DNA from: Haliotis asinina
Lineage: Eukaryota > Mollusca > Gastropoda > Lepetellida > Haliotidae
Length of the DNA: 64,000 bases
NCBI RefSeq assembly: GCF_037392515.1
Contig: NC_090291.1
Location: forward strand, 35,611,001 to 35,675,000
Direction of reading: 5' to 3'
Part shown: piece after piece, positions 1 through 10,030 of the stretch
How positions within the stretch are numbered: position 1 is the stretch's first letter
Layout: every line of letters begins with the position of its first letter
Position numbers and translations under genes: made by a program
The notes under the pieces: generated by a model
Seen by the model: the letters and a program-made list of their open reading frames with translations, nothing else
Database searches by the model: none
What the model was told of the DNA's origin: nothing

Positions 1-2030
1 GTTAAATAAACAACACGCTGTATCAATTTTTTCGACCTTGAAAAGGCATATGATACGACATGGAAGTATGGAATTCTTTAGGATCTTCATGACTTTGGTT
101 TGAGGGGCCGTTTACCCCAATTTATATGTCAGTTTTTTGAAGACAGACAATTCCAAGTCCGAGTTGGTTCTACCCTGTCTGACCATTACAGCCAGGACCA
201 GGGTGTCCCACAAGGCAGTATTTTGTCTGTCACTTTATTTAGCATCAAGGTCAATAGTTTATCCAAGGTTTTAAGTGGCTCAATTGATGGGTCACTTTTT
301 GTGGATGATTTTAATATTTCTTGTCGTGGTAAAAATATGCATACCATTGAACGGCAAATGCAATTGTGCCTAAACAAAATAAATAAATGGTGTCTTGAAA
401 ACGGTTTTAAATTTTCTAAATCAAAAACTAATTGCATACATTTCTGCCGTAAATATAAACCACATAAAGACCCAGAATTGTTTTTAAATGGCACTCCCAT
501 CAAAGTTGTCAAAGAGGCCAAATTCTTAGGTCTGATTTTCGACTCACATTTAACTTTTCTTCCGCATATAAGATCCCTAAAAACTAAATGCTTGAAGGCA
601 CTTGATTTATTGAAAGTCGTGTCTAATTCAAGGTGGGGAGGAGATCAAGCTACTCTCCTACACCTATACAGATCACTTGTCCGCTCAAAGCTTGATTATA
701 CTACATCGTTTATGGTGGAGCTTGTAAACTTAAAACTATTAGATTCTGTCCACCACCAAGGTCTAAGACTTTGTCTTGGGTCCTTTAGAACATCTCCTGT
801 CGACAGCCTCTACGTTGAAGCCGATGAACCATCTCTTACACAACGCCGCATAAAATTATCTTTACAATATATCACAAAACTATGCTCTAACGAATCTAAC
901 CCTGCATATAATTGTGTCTTCAATCCCCTGTATGAGGATTTCTATAGCAAAATGTCTTCTCTTGTTCCACCTCTTGGGCTCAGAATAAAGCCGTTTATTG
1001 CTGCTGCTGGCATTGAGTTGGAAACTATATCTCCTTCTCGACTTCTTTCTTCTCCTCCTTGGCAGCTGGTTCAGCCACAAGTTGACCTAACATTAACATC
1101 ATTTAAAAAATCAGAAACCAATGACTTACAATATAAACAAGAATATCATCAATTAAAAAGTAAATATAATACTTACAAAGCCTTATTTACAGATGCATCT
1201 AAGGACGCTGGCGCTGTAGCTTGTGCCACTGTCATTGGATCCAGAACAATATCTTCTAGAATTCCAGATAACAGCTCAATTTTTCTGCAGAAGCTAACGC
1301 CATATTAACAGCTCTCAAGTATATTCAAAGACATCCTAAACATAAACAATATATCATTTATTCAGATTCTCTTTCGTGCCTTCAGGCTATTAAAAACCTA
1401 TCTTGTAAACATCCACTTTTAATAGAAATTATTGAATTATATAATGATCTTGCTACTGGCCAGTACGACATCGTCGTTTGTTGGTTACCCATCCACGTGG
1501 GCATTTCTGGTAACACAATGGCAGATCTTGCTGCCAAGGCAGCCCTCAATAAATCTGTGACACCACTTCTTATTCCATACTCTGATTACAAAGCTAGTAT
1601 TAGATCTTACATCCGTGACCTGATGCAGAAGAAGTGGGACACCCAGGTAGGCATCAATAAATTACATGAAATAAAACCCTATATTGGTTATTCCTACTTG
1701 GGTTGTCAGTCCAGATTTGAAGAGGTAATCATGCGGCGATGTCGTATTGGCCATACTAGATATACTCATTCATACCTATTGAAAGGTGAGGATCCTCCGT
1801 TTTGTATCCCTTGTGATGAGAGAACCACGGTCAAGCATATCCTGCTTGACTGTGTTGAATTCTCCATCATAAGGGATAAATATTTCAATGTAAAAACAAT
1901 GAAGGACCTTTTTAATAGCGTAAGTTCTCATTTAATTCTTGGATTTTTAAAAGAAATTGATTTCATCGTTGAATTTTTATTATTATGTCCTGTAGATAGC
2001 TGCATTTTAATTCATGGTAGTTTAGATTAG
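1..2030 (+). pseudogene. RT-RNase H ORF2 remnant of LINE A1
   Basis: The frame open from 100 to 1308 encodes RT motifs QGVPQGSILS and FVDDF (motif C, with V where most LINEs have A), then the thumb (AKFLGLIFDSHL) and the start of RNase H (LFTDASKDAGAVA). A TAG at 79-81 interrupts the frame just after motif A, where copy A3 has AGA. Near 1288 one base is missing compared with A3 and the frame is lost. RNase H residues resume in another frame from 1497 (GISGNTMADLAAKAAL), followed by a cysteine/histidine-rich tail (CIPCDERTTVKHILLDC). The intact enzyme would copy LINE RNA at the nicked target; this copy cannot make it. Confidence 0.88.
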
Positions 2031-2526
2031 TAACTTGCATTGTTAGTGGCTGTACCCTCAAAGGGGGTTGAAGTACCGTAAAATTATTGTCCTCCTGAGA
2101 GGGTACGTAAGTCCCAACATATTTCATGTACCTTTAGACTTCCACTGTTTTTAATCGTAGCATATGTGTATTTTTAATTTGTGGCTAGATGGGACTAAAT
2201 TGCCAACGGCTGAGGGGACGATGTAAATCCACCTAGGGTCCATGCAGGTAGCAAAAGTACTGTAAGTCCCCATGGTCCCTAGTGTGGTGATCTACCTTCT
2301 GTTGTTGGCGATCTATAGCCTGTTTTTATACTGTATTGTCCATATAACGATATCAGTTTTACCTTTCCACACTAGTTTTAATGCTAATTGTGATATCCTA
2401 GTTGTTTTACTGTCCTTCGTTGACAGGTTTTATAATGGACACAATAGTCGTTTTTATTGCTGAATGTTCTCGTCACGATATGGCTGAAATAGTGCCGATG
2501 TGACGTTAAATCGTAACTCACTCACC
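1..2526 (+). mobile_element. LINE family A, copy A1 (5' end outside window)
   Basis: This is the 3' part of a non-LTR retrotransposon with reverse transcriptase and RNase H; it enters the window within RT motif A. It matches copy A3 (25894-34088) along the RT, RNase H, cysteine-rich C-terminus and a 3' UTR of about 500 bp, and ends in the family tail (GACGTTAAATCGTAACTCACTCAC). The 3' UTR carries a conserved hairpin (arms 2052-2059 and 2099-2106). RNase H after the RT and a zinc-knuckle gag in sister copies point to the I/Jockey group; the exact clade is not determined. The copy is dead (stop and frameshift, see next entry). Confidence 0.9.
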
Positions 2527-4058
2527 CCAAATTGCACTAAGACTCAGTTTACGGTCGTGTTCTTTTTACCTCCTTATAACTAGAAACAGTTTCACAGCAA
2601 ACCCTAGCTGGTTTCGCCATAAAACCTCAAACCCCAGGGCACCCGTGGCGAACCACCTCCTCGTGGTGGGTGCTGGGTAACGCCAAGAGCTCGCCAATAC
2701 CCCCGTTGTGGACCCGGGGGGTATATTTCGTCCACCAACCCGTTTGCCGTGGATTGCGGCCCTGTGTCGGTGGAGGAAGGGATCCTGGTGGATGAGGGCA
2801 ATAGGGGCCTGCAATCGTGTTCCTGTTGATCAATACACCACTTTGGCCCTGACTTCACCTAGACGGGTGGTTGAATGGGCCCGGTTCAACCAATCGGCTG
2901 GTCATGCCAAGCCCTGTGCATGAATTTATCTATTTCATCGCACAAATTTGATTTTGGACTTTGTTTAATTTCGGTCTTGACTCTATTGTTCATCATTTTT
3001 TTCTGATTTTGCAGTATCTTGTTGTCATCTGTGCCTAGAGCCTTATGCCCAGAAGGCGGTGGCTCGTGGGCCAATCTGGTGGACTAATTATTTATAATTC
3101 TTTTGCTGGAGTATATCATCTGAGTATCCTTGGTGTTGCAAGTTGGACACCCAGTTGTTCTTAGCATTGTCCTTGTGATACTCCGTGGTGGGTGGGGAGC
3201 TCGAATGGTGGAATAATAAACAAATAACCATGGAAACTCCTCTGAAGAAAACCAAACGTCAGCTTGAAGTAGATCCTGTTGACAATGACCTCAGACTTCC
3301 CAAACCAATCGATTACTGGCCACGTTTTCTACTTATTGAGACCGAAGATAACACTCAATTGAAATTAAACCCGTTTGCTGTGTCTAAGGGAATCCAAGTC
3401 ATTGCTGGAGATGTAAAGAATATCAGAAGATTACGTTTTGGTGCATTGTTGGTGGAGTGTGCCAAAAAGCAGCAAAGAAGCAATCTGTTGAACACTGAAA
3501 CTTTTGTTGGCATTCCAGTCACCATCACACCCCACTAAACACTCAGCACGAGTAAAGTAATTGTAAGAGACCGTGATCGATTACTCACTGACATGTCGGA
3601 ATTAGATATCGTCTCTGAGATGAGAGATCAGGATGTACTCTATGTGAAACGTTTTTCAACTCGTAAAAACAATGAAACCTTCATTTTCTTTCCCTTCTGC
3701 TCCAAAATCACTTAAGGCAGGCTACTGCAATCTAAATGTTGACACCTACATTCCCAAACCTATCAGGTGCTTCAAATGCCAAAAGTTTGTCTATTGTGTG
3801 TGTTCACTGCAGTGAAAAGACCCACACAACAGAAGATTCTAACAGTAATGTTAAAAAATGTGTCAACTGTACAGGGAATCACCTATCTTACTCTAAGGAC
3901 TGTCCTGTTTGGAAACAGCTACTCGCAATTAATAAAATAAAGTTCGCACAAAACATCAGCTTTGCTGATACAAAAAGATAAGTTCTGAGCTCGGGACAAA
4001 CAGAAAGCTATGCTGCCATTGCCAAAAGAACGCCCGGAACAACACCTAGCATAAACTA

Positions 4059-5511
4059 CTGTCCAAAAGAAACAATACCACTTGTTTGTAACGACATAAA
4101 ATGAAAACGGAACAATAGACACGATTAAGATTGGTGTTATTCTTTTGATAAATCATTTCTCAATATGTGTAAAAGAATTCATTTCAGTCACATTTGAACA
4201 CTGAATTTGAAAAGACTTTAAAGATGGTTGGGGTCGAAAAATGAACATTTCCTTAGAGCACTAATCAGAGAAACAATATGAAATGTCAACTGAAATGTCT
4301 CAAAGTCAAGTCAGTAGCGGGTATGCCCACCATCAGCCTCAATACACGCCAGAACACGCCTGCGGACTGATGACGTTGGGAGTGATGCGTTGCCATTCCT
4401 CGAGTAGATATCGTTCCAAGTCCTGAACGTTGACTGGAGGCAAAGGACAACGTCGGATTTGCCGATCGAGGTGGTCCCATAAGTGTTTGATGGGATTCAT
4501 GTCCGGTGAACTTGCTGGCAATGGCAAAACCTGTATGTTGGCGTTGTTAAGGAAGTCCTGTGTCAATCTTGCTGTGTGTGGCCTTGAGGTGTCCAGTTGG
4601 AAAATAATTCCACGAGGTTGTTGCTGAAGAAAGAGCACCACAACAGGCCGTAAGATGTCATCACGATAACGTTACGCATTCAGATTTCCACGAATTGCTT
4701 GTCTTGACGTCACCACATATGCCACCCCGAACCATTAAACCTCCACCTCCAAACGGCCGGACTTGATGAACACCAATTCTTCGGTAAACAAGCTGCCGTC
4801 CATCGTTTCTGAAGATGAGGAATCTGCTTTCATCCGAGAACAGAACACGTGCCCAGTCACGACATTGCCAGCGTAGGACTCGCCTGGCCTACATCAATCT
4901 GTCGTGCCGATGTTGAGGCGTAACGAGTGGTCGATACTGCCATAGTCTCCTGTAGACTGTCTGTCGACTGATCCGGTGACCCAGTGCTGTAGCCACCGTG
5001 GAGCTCGCTGTTGCGGTGCGGTTTCTCAGGTGAATTACCCGGATGTAAGGATCTTCACCGAGTGTGGTTACTCATGGTCTTCCACTCCTGGGCCTGTCTG
5101 ACGTGTGACCTGTCTGTCAATCTGCATCAATCTAGTGATGGTGATGCGTGCGCAGCCCAACCTTCTGGAGACGTCAACGTGTGTCGCTCCTTGTTCGATC
5201 ATTCCAACGGCTCTCTCTCTCTCTCTATGACTGTCAAACGAGGCATATCTTGTGTTCTTTTTGTTGCTGTGATATCAACGGGTAGACCCATCCGTTTATG
5301 ATACAGTTTTTATGCACGTGTAGAACATGCTAGAGGGAGAAACGTCACTTTCACGAAATTTACGTTTTCCCCGGAAGTGGTAAAATGTTCCCGGTATTTT
5401 CTATCAAATACGCTTTGTTTGGGATACGCAATATTGGCACGTTTTTGTACAAAAAATATCACTTAGTAATAACCTAATTTGAACAAGGTTGCTATCGTTT
5501 CTTTTGGACAC
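4059..5511 (-). mobile_element. Tc1/mariner-type DNA transposon nested in LINE A2
   Basis: The element is 1453 bp, has inverted ends beginning CTGTCCAAAAGAAAC on the left and the complement of GTGTCCAAAAGAAAC on the right, and is flanked by TA at 4057-4058 and 5512-5513. The TA duplication and the size are typical of Tc1/mariner. The gag reading of LINE A2 continues directly on both sides, so the insertion followed LINE A2. The transposase lies on the minus strand and is broken. Confidence 0.9.
4339..5291 (-). pseudogene. Tc1-like transposase remnant
   Basis: Reading on the minus strand, the N-terminus starts at 5291 and gives a helix-turn-helix segment of Tc1 type (VIERERAVGMIEQGATHVDV, then RRLGCARITITRL), which binds the inverted ends. 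The frame is lost after DRQVTRQTGPG. The C-terminal part (4641-4339) retains the second catalytic aspartate in FQLDTSRPHTA, but the third catalytic position reads NPIKHLWD where Tc1 enzymes have NPIE(H/N)LW. The frameshifts and the E-to-K change both predict loss of activity. Such enzymes cut and paste DNA at TA sites. Confidence 0.85.
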
Positions 5512-5847
5512 TACTTTAGTTACTGTATCTGCCAGCTGTCAGACAAATTTGACTTGGGTGAAAACGGATTCTCCCAACCTTCTCTCACCCACTACATCTA
5601 CTCAAAGAGGAGAATCACTTCCTGGTACCTCTCGAACACAATCAGAAACATCCTCTGATCTTGAATCGTCTTCGCAATCGTCAACAAAGTCTCAGCAAAG
5701 TCTCACTAAACCCAAAAGTAAAAAGCCAGATTTTGCAAACAAAAAAAACAACTCAGCGGCAAAGCCCCAAAAGGGTCAGAAAATAAAATTCAACTATTCC
5801 ATAAATATGGATCACTTGAAAACATGGACGTGTCTGAAAACTCCATG

Positions 5848-7735
5848 AACTACATACTGCTCTTGATTAAGCGCATGACACTGCTACAGTAGCTGATAAC
5901 ATACATTATCAACTTCTGAAGCATTTACCAGAATCCTGTTTAGAGACGTTCTTATATATTTTTGATGATATTTGGACTTCCGGGAAATGTCCGTCATCAT
6001 GGCGTGATGCTATAGTAGTACCAATACCCAAGCCTGGACGGACGTGATCGTACGGATCCATCCAATTATCGTCCGATTTCATTACCTAGCTGTGTTTGCA
6101 AGACCATGGAAAGCATGATAAATAATCGACTTGTTTGGTACTTGGAAACAAATAACCTCATAAAAGATATACAATGTGGTTTCCGTATAAACAGAGGTAC
6201 TGTCGATCGCTTAGTGCGTTTAGTATCATTAGTAAAAAACGTGCTGATTAATAAACAACACGCTGTGTCTATCTTTTTGATCTTGAAAAAGCATATGACA
6301 CGACCTGGAAATATGACATTTCAAGAGATTTAGATGATTTCGGTTTGCGAGGTGGTTTGCCTGAATTCATAGCCAACTTTTTAAATAACAGACAGTTTCA
6401 AATCCGCTCGGGTTCTACCCTGTCTGATCTTTACACTCAGGATCAGGGTGTTCCACAAGGCAGCATTTTGTCTGTCACACTTTTTAGTAAAAAGATCAAC
6501 AGTTTATCAAAGGTTTTAAACGATTCAAATGAATCGTTACTTGTGGATGATTTTAATATTTCTTGTCGTGGTAAAAATATGAATACCATTGAACAGCAAC
6601 AAGGTTTAAACAAGGTTAATAAATGGTGTCTTGAAAACGGCTTTAAATTTTCTAAATCGAAAACATACGTTTTTGTCGTAAATACAAACTACATAAAGAC
6701 CCTGAACTATCTCTAGATGGCACACCAATTAAAGTTGTGAAGGAAGCTAAGTTCTTGAGTCTAATCATTGATTCACACTTAACGTTTTTACCACATATCA
6801 AATCCCTTAAAACTAAATGCGTGAAAGCACTTGACTTGTTGAAAGTGGTTTCAAATTCTAAATGGGGAGGGGATCAAGCTACCCTTCTCCATCTATATCG
6901 ATCACTCGTGCGTTCTAGACTTGACTATTGCTCCATCGTCTATGATGGATCCTGCAAAAGCAACTTAAAACTATTAGATTCTGTCCAGTTATATAATACG
7001 ACATCTTCTGTTGTTCCGCTTCTTGGTTTAAGAATAAAACCACTTGTTTCTGGATGATATAGCCCCTTCCCGTCTTTCTTCTCCTTCTTGGCAATTGGTT
7101 AGGCCCAAAATGGACCTAACATTGACCACATGTAAAAACTCAGAAACTAATGAATCACAATGTGAACAAGATTATCATCAATTAAAACATAAATATAGCA
7201 ATTGTAAATCCTTACTTACTGATGGATCCAAGGACGGTGGCGCTTGTGCCACTGTCAATGGATCCTGAACAATATCTTCCAGATTACCTGATAACAGCTC
7301 TATTTTCACAGCTGAAGCAAACGCCATACTAACGGCTCCTAAATATATTAAAAGACACCCTGAACATAAACAGTATATAATCTTTTCAGAGTCTCTTTCT
7401 TGCCTTCAGGGTATTAAAAATCTGTCTTGTAAACATCCATTTTTAATTGAAATTATTGAAATGTATAATGATCTTGCAACTGGCCAATATGACATTGTCT
7501 TTTGTTGGTTACCCAGTGACGTAGGCATTTCAGGGAATACACTGGCTGATCTTGCTGCCTAGGCAGCTCTCAAGAAATCTGTGACACTACTTCTTATTCC
7601 ATGCTCTGATTACAAAGCTAGCATTACAACTTACACCCGTGATCTAATGCAGAAGAAGTGGGACACCCAAGTAGGTATAAATAAATTACATGAAATAAAA
7701 CCCTATATTGGTTACACATACTTGGGTAGTATAAA
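5848..7735 (+). pseudogene. RT-RNase H remnant of LINE A2
   Basis: RT sequence begins directly after the gag remnant at the residues matching copy A3 near 29050. It includes RPIS-like and PQGSILSV motifs and the catalytic box LLVDDFNIS, then the thumb (AKFLSLIIDSHL) and RNase H remnants (LLTDGSKDGGA; GISGNTLADLAA followed by TAG at 7559-7561). Open segments are 6106-6333, 6345-6716, 6737-7057 and 7044-7268, so there are at least four frame breaks. The cysteine-rich C-terminus is missing: the sequence jumps near 7725 from YTYLG to 3' UTR. The copy is not functional. Confidence 0.85.
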
Positions 7736-8027
7736 TTAGCAAGTGCTATTGTTAATGGTTGTGCCTTCAAAGGTTTTTGAAGTACCGTAAAATTATTGTC
7801 CTGAGAGGGTACGTAAGTCCGAAAACATTTCAAGTCAAAATTATTCTTCGTTCTTTATAGCCGTAGTATTTATTTTAATTCAGATTGTGATATTCTGGTT
7901 GTTTTACTGTGCATCGTTGACAGGTTTTACAATATACATATATTCCTTTTCATTGTTGAATGTTCTCGTCACGATATGGCTGCAGTATTGCCGATGTGAC
8001 GTAAAATATTAACTCGCTCACTCACTA

Positions 8028-8257
8028 AGACCGCAGAATACTGCTGATGACACTGTTCTAGATATCATCTCTGTTTCAGGTAATCTGTTAGTCCGATGGG
8101 TCAAGCAAATGCCATATGTGCTGCAAAATTTTATAGGCTATGTGTATGTAGCCTATTTAGATTTTTTTCTAGAAATGCTTTGTGACCGAGTTTGCTAACT
8201 TTTGTGGTTGTGTTTATTCTTATTATGCTGGACTTTCATACCTTGTTTTTTATCCAG
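8028..8257. other. Intron 1 end of P450 gene A
   Basis: Non-coding stretch between LINE A2 and the exon 2 acceptor of P450 gene A. The last 75 bases are open in the exon frame and resemble the matching intron end of gene B (53513-53585), which reflects duplication. The acceptor is TTTTTATCCAG ending at 8257. Confidence 0.6.
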
Positions 8258-8782
8258 GTTTGGCAGGTACCTCTGGTGCTGTATGGCGCGAACAAAGACG
8301 TTTCGCCGTTACCACTCTCAAGGAGTTTGGAGCAGGCAGGAACATCATGGAAGAAAAAATACATGAAGAAGTCTCGCAGTTTCTCGGGGCCCTCGGGAAC
8401 GAACGGGAACAAGAGTTTGACTGCACGCGCATGGTGTACAACGCAGTAACAAATGTCATTTGCGGCACTGTTTTCGGCAAACGATTCGAATATACCGATC
8501 CACTGTGCGATAGATTCATGAAAGCTGTGGAAGAAAATTTTGCTAACTTAGGACAGGTTGGAATGTTGAATGTACTGCCTATTTTGCGATTTCTGCCAGG
8601 GGATCTATTCAAATTTAAGAAGACAATGCATAATATCGATACAATCCTTTCACTTTTTATAAAACCAATGATTGAGGAACACCTGCAGAACCAGGACGAT
8701 GATAACGTGGACGACTTCATCCACGCCTACATCAAGGAAATGAGACTTCGCAATGAAAAACAAGAGGACACGACCTTTGACT
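8258..8782 (+). CDS. Cytochrome P450 gene A (CYP2 clan), exon 2
   Basis: P450s of this group are heme monooxygenases anchored in the endoplasmic reticulum that oxidise lipophilic substrates using electrons from NADPH-P450 reductase; the substrate cannot be told from sequence. This 525-nt exon encodes the C-helix motif WREQRRF and the following helices up to IKEMRLRNEKQEDTTFD. I start it after the acceptor TATCCAG because that phase continues the GKG end of exon 1 seen in gene B and gives GLAGTSGAVWREQRRF, as CYP2 enzymes have. Donor GTAAGC follows at 8783. Length and phase equal gene B exon 2. No stops are seen. Exon 1 is not present to the left in this window; the first 8 kb are transposons, so it should lie further upstream. 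Confidence 0.88.
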
Positions 8783-9089
8783 GTAAGCGTAAACGACCCT
8801 ATATTTGTTGTACTTAATATTTTGGGGTGAGAGTGGAGGGTGTTACTGGGGCTGAGTATTTGAGAGTCCAGACCCGAATTAGTAATTTTTCACTGCAAAG
8901 GGACGATGTTTACGAAATTCATTGTGTGTCTGCATATTTGTGGAATGCCCATATAACGTACTTCATCATACTACATACAGTCCACACCCCTATCAATGCA
9001 TCCTGGTACAATAAAGGGGCGTAACTCAACACAGAGTTACGACGTCTTAACACTTCGGTTGATATCATTTGGTTGATATTCTGTTTCAG
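8783..9089 (+). other. Intron 2 of P450 gene A
   Basis: 307-bp intron, donor GTAAGC, acceptor TTCTGTTTCAG. Gene B has a 279-bp intron at the same place. Nothing else is recognised in it. Confidence 0.75.
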
Positions 9090-9530
9090 TGGAGAATTTA
9101 ACTATTAATATTCTGGACCTTTTTATGGCCGGAACGGAAACCACGGCTACTACAATTCGATGGACACTGGTATACTTTCTCCACTATCCAGAAATCCAGG
9201 AAAAGTGTTTCCGAGAGATCCGAGAAAATATCGGCCAGAGTAGGCGTCCCTCCATGAAGGACAAGGTCAACCTGCCCTATGTGGAGGCAACCATCATGGA
9301 AGTGTTGAGACGAGCTGATATCGCACCAACAGATCTTCCTCACACTGTTCCCCACGATGTCCAGTTCAGGGGCTTCATGTTCCCGAAAGGTGTCCTAGTC
9401 ATACCGATGCTCAATTCAGTCCTACAAGACCCGGAAATATGGGGTGACCCAGACAACTTCCGGCCTGACCGTTTCCTTGACGACAGAGGCAAGATTGTAA
9501 AGAAAGATGAGTTCATTCCCTTCTCTCTGG
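9090..9530 (+). CDS. Cytochrome P450 gene A, exon 3
   Basis: This 441-nt exon joins exon 2 in phase (GAC T + TG GAG). It carries the oxygen-activating I-helix motif AGTETT, the K-helix ExxR as EVLR and the meander motif FRPDRF, and ends in FIPFSLG, the first half of the heme-binding loop. The donor is GTGCGT at 9531. The exon is the same length as gene B exon 3 and has no stops, so the gene still looks coding here. The rest of the heme loop comes 13.3 kb downstream at 22829. Confidence 0.9.
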
Positions 9531-10030
9531 GTGCGTTCAGAACGTCATTCTGTTATGTAAAAATAGAATAATACTGAAATGAGGGTGCAAGCAAAGTCAA
9601 TAAACGTACGATGGCATCGTGATCTGTCACCCGTGATACTTTAAAACAGATATTTTCAATGGTCTCTCCTCTCCATCACCTATGTTCATTATTTTTCATG
9701 TGGCTATAAGTTTCTAAAGGAACCATAAAAAGTAATTTAGACTGATTGCAAATACTCTTACATTCTTCTAGGTTATATGATACAATGTCAAACAGTGTGG
9801 GAAGGTGTTGGTATCAGCCTTTACTTTCGTTATTTTTTAATATTTTCGTGTGTCTCTGCAACTGAATACAGCTTCCTTAAAAGTGCCCATTACAGGGCAA
9901 TAACCACGCCTCACGGTATATTCAACGATACCTCATCCGAAATTGAAAACAGTTGTTCCTTTGAAATTCAATTAGTCAACAATTCTGATACTTGAATGCA
10001 GAAAGTCACTAACACTGTGAGTTTAAATAA
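9531..10030 (+). other. Start of intron 3 of P450 gene A
   Basis: AT-rich unique sequence between the exon 3 donor and the satellite. No ORF with recognisable similarity and no repeat was seen here. Confidence 0.6.

Larger units (their letters stand above)
3230..5847 (+). pseudogene. gag-like ORF1 of LINE A2, split by a Tc1 element
   Basis: ORF1 probably starts at ATG 3230 (context AACCATGG). It encodes an N-terminal domain with LKLNPFAVSKGI, stops at 3538, then continues in other frames with zinc-knuckle remnants (CVHCSEKTHTTED; CVNCTGNHLSYSKDCPVWK). The region 4059-5511 is a foreign Tc1-like insertion. After it the gag C-terminus resumes (CQTNLTWVKTDSP, followed by a serine- and lysine-rich stretch) and ends at the deletion junction. 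In this LINE group ORF1 is an RNA-binding chaperone of the ribonucleoprotein particle. Several stops and frameshifts make this copy non-functional. Confidence 0.82.
2638..8027 (+). mobile_element. LINE family A, copy A2, with nested Tc1 element and internal deletions
   Basis: The copy starts at 2638 with GGCACCCGTGGCGA, the same 5' end as full-length copy A3, and ends near 8027 in a CTCACTCAC tail. It holds a 5' UTR, a broken gag (3230-3985, continued at 5514-5847), a directly fused RT region (5848 on), RNase H and a shortened 3' UTR. A 1453-bp Tc1-like element sits inside gag. The endonuclease region is deleted between gag and RT at about 5847, and the C-terminal region is deleted near 7725. 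No clear target site duplication was seen. Confidence 0.88.

Noticed and set aside
5011..5301. Plus-strand frame in the Tc1 element
   Set aside because: It is antisense to the helix-turn-helix part of the transposase.
8182..8257. Upstream extension of P450 gene A exon 2
   Set aside because: Open only by chance; TATCCAG just before 8258 is a better acceptor, and gene B shows the same layout with a total length of exactly 496 codons.
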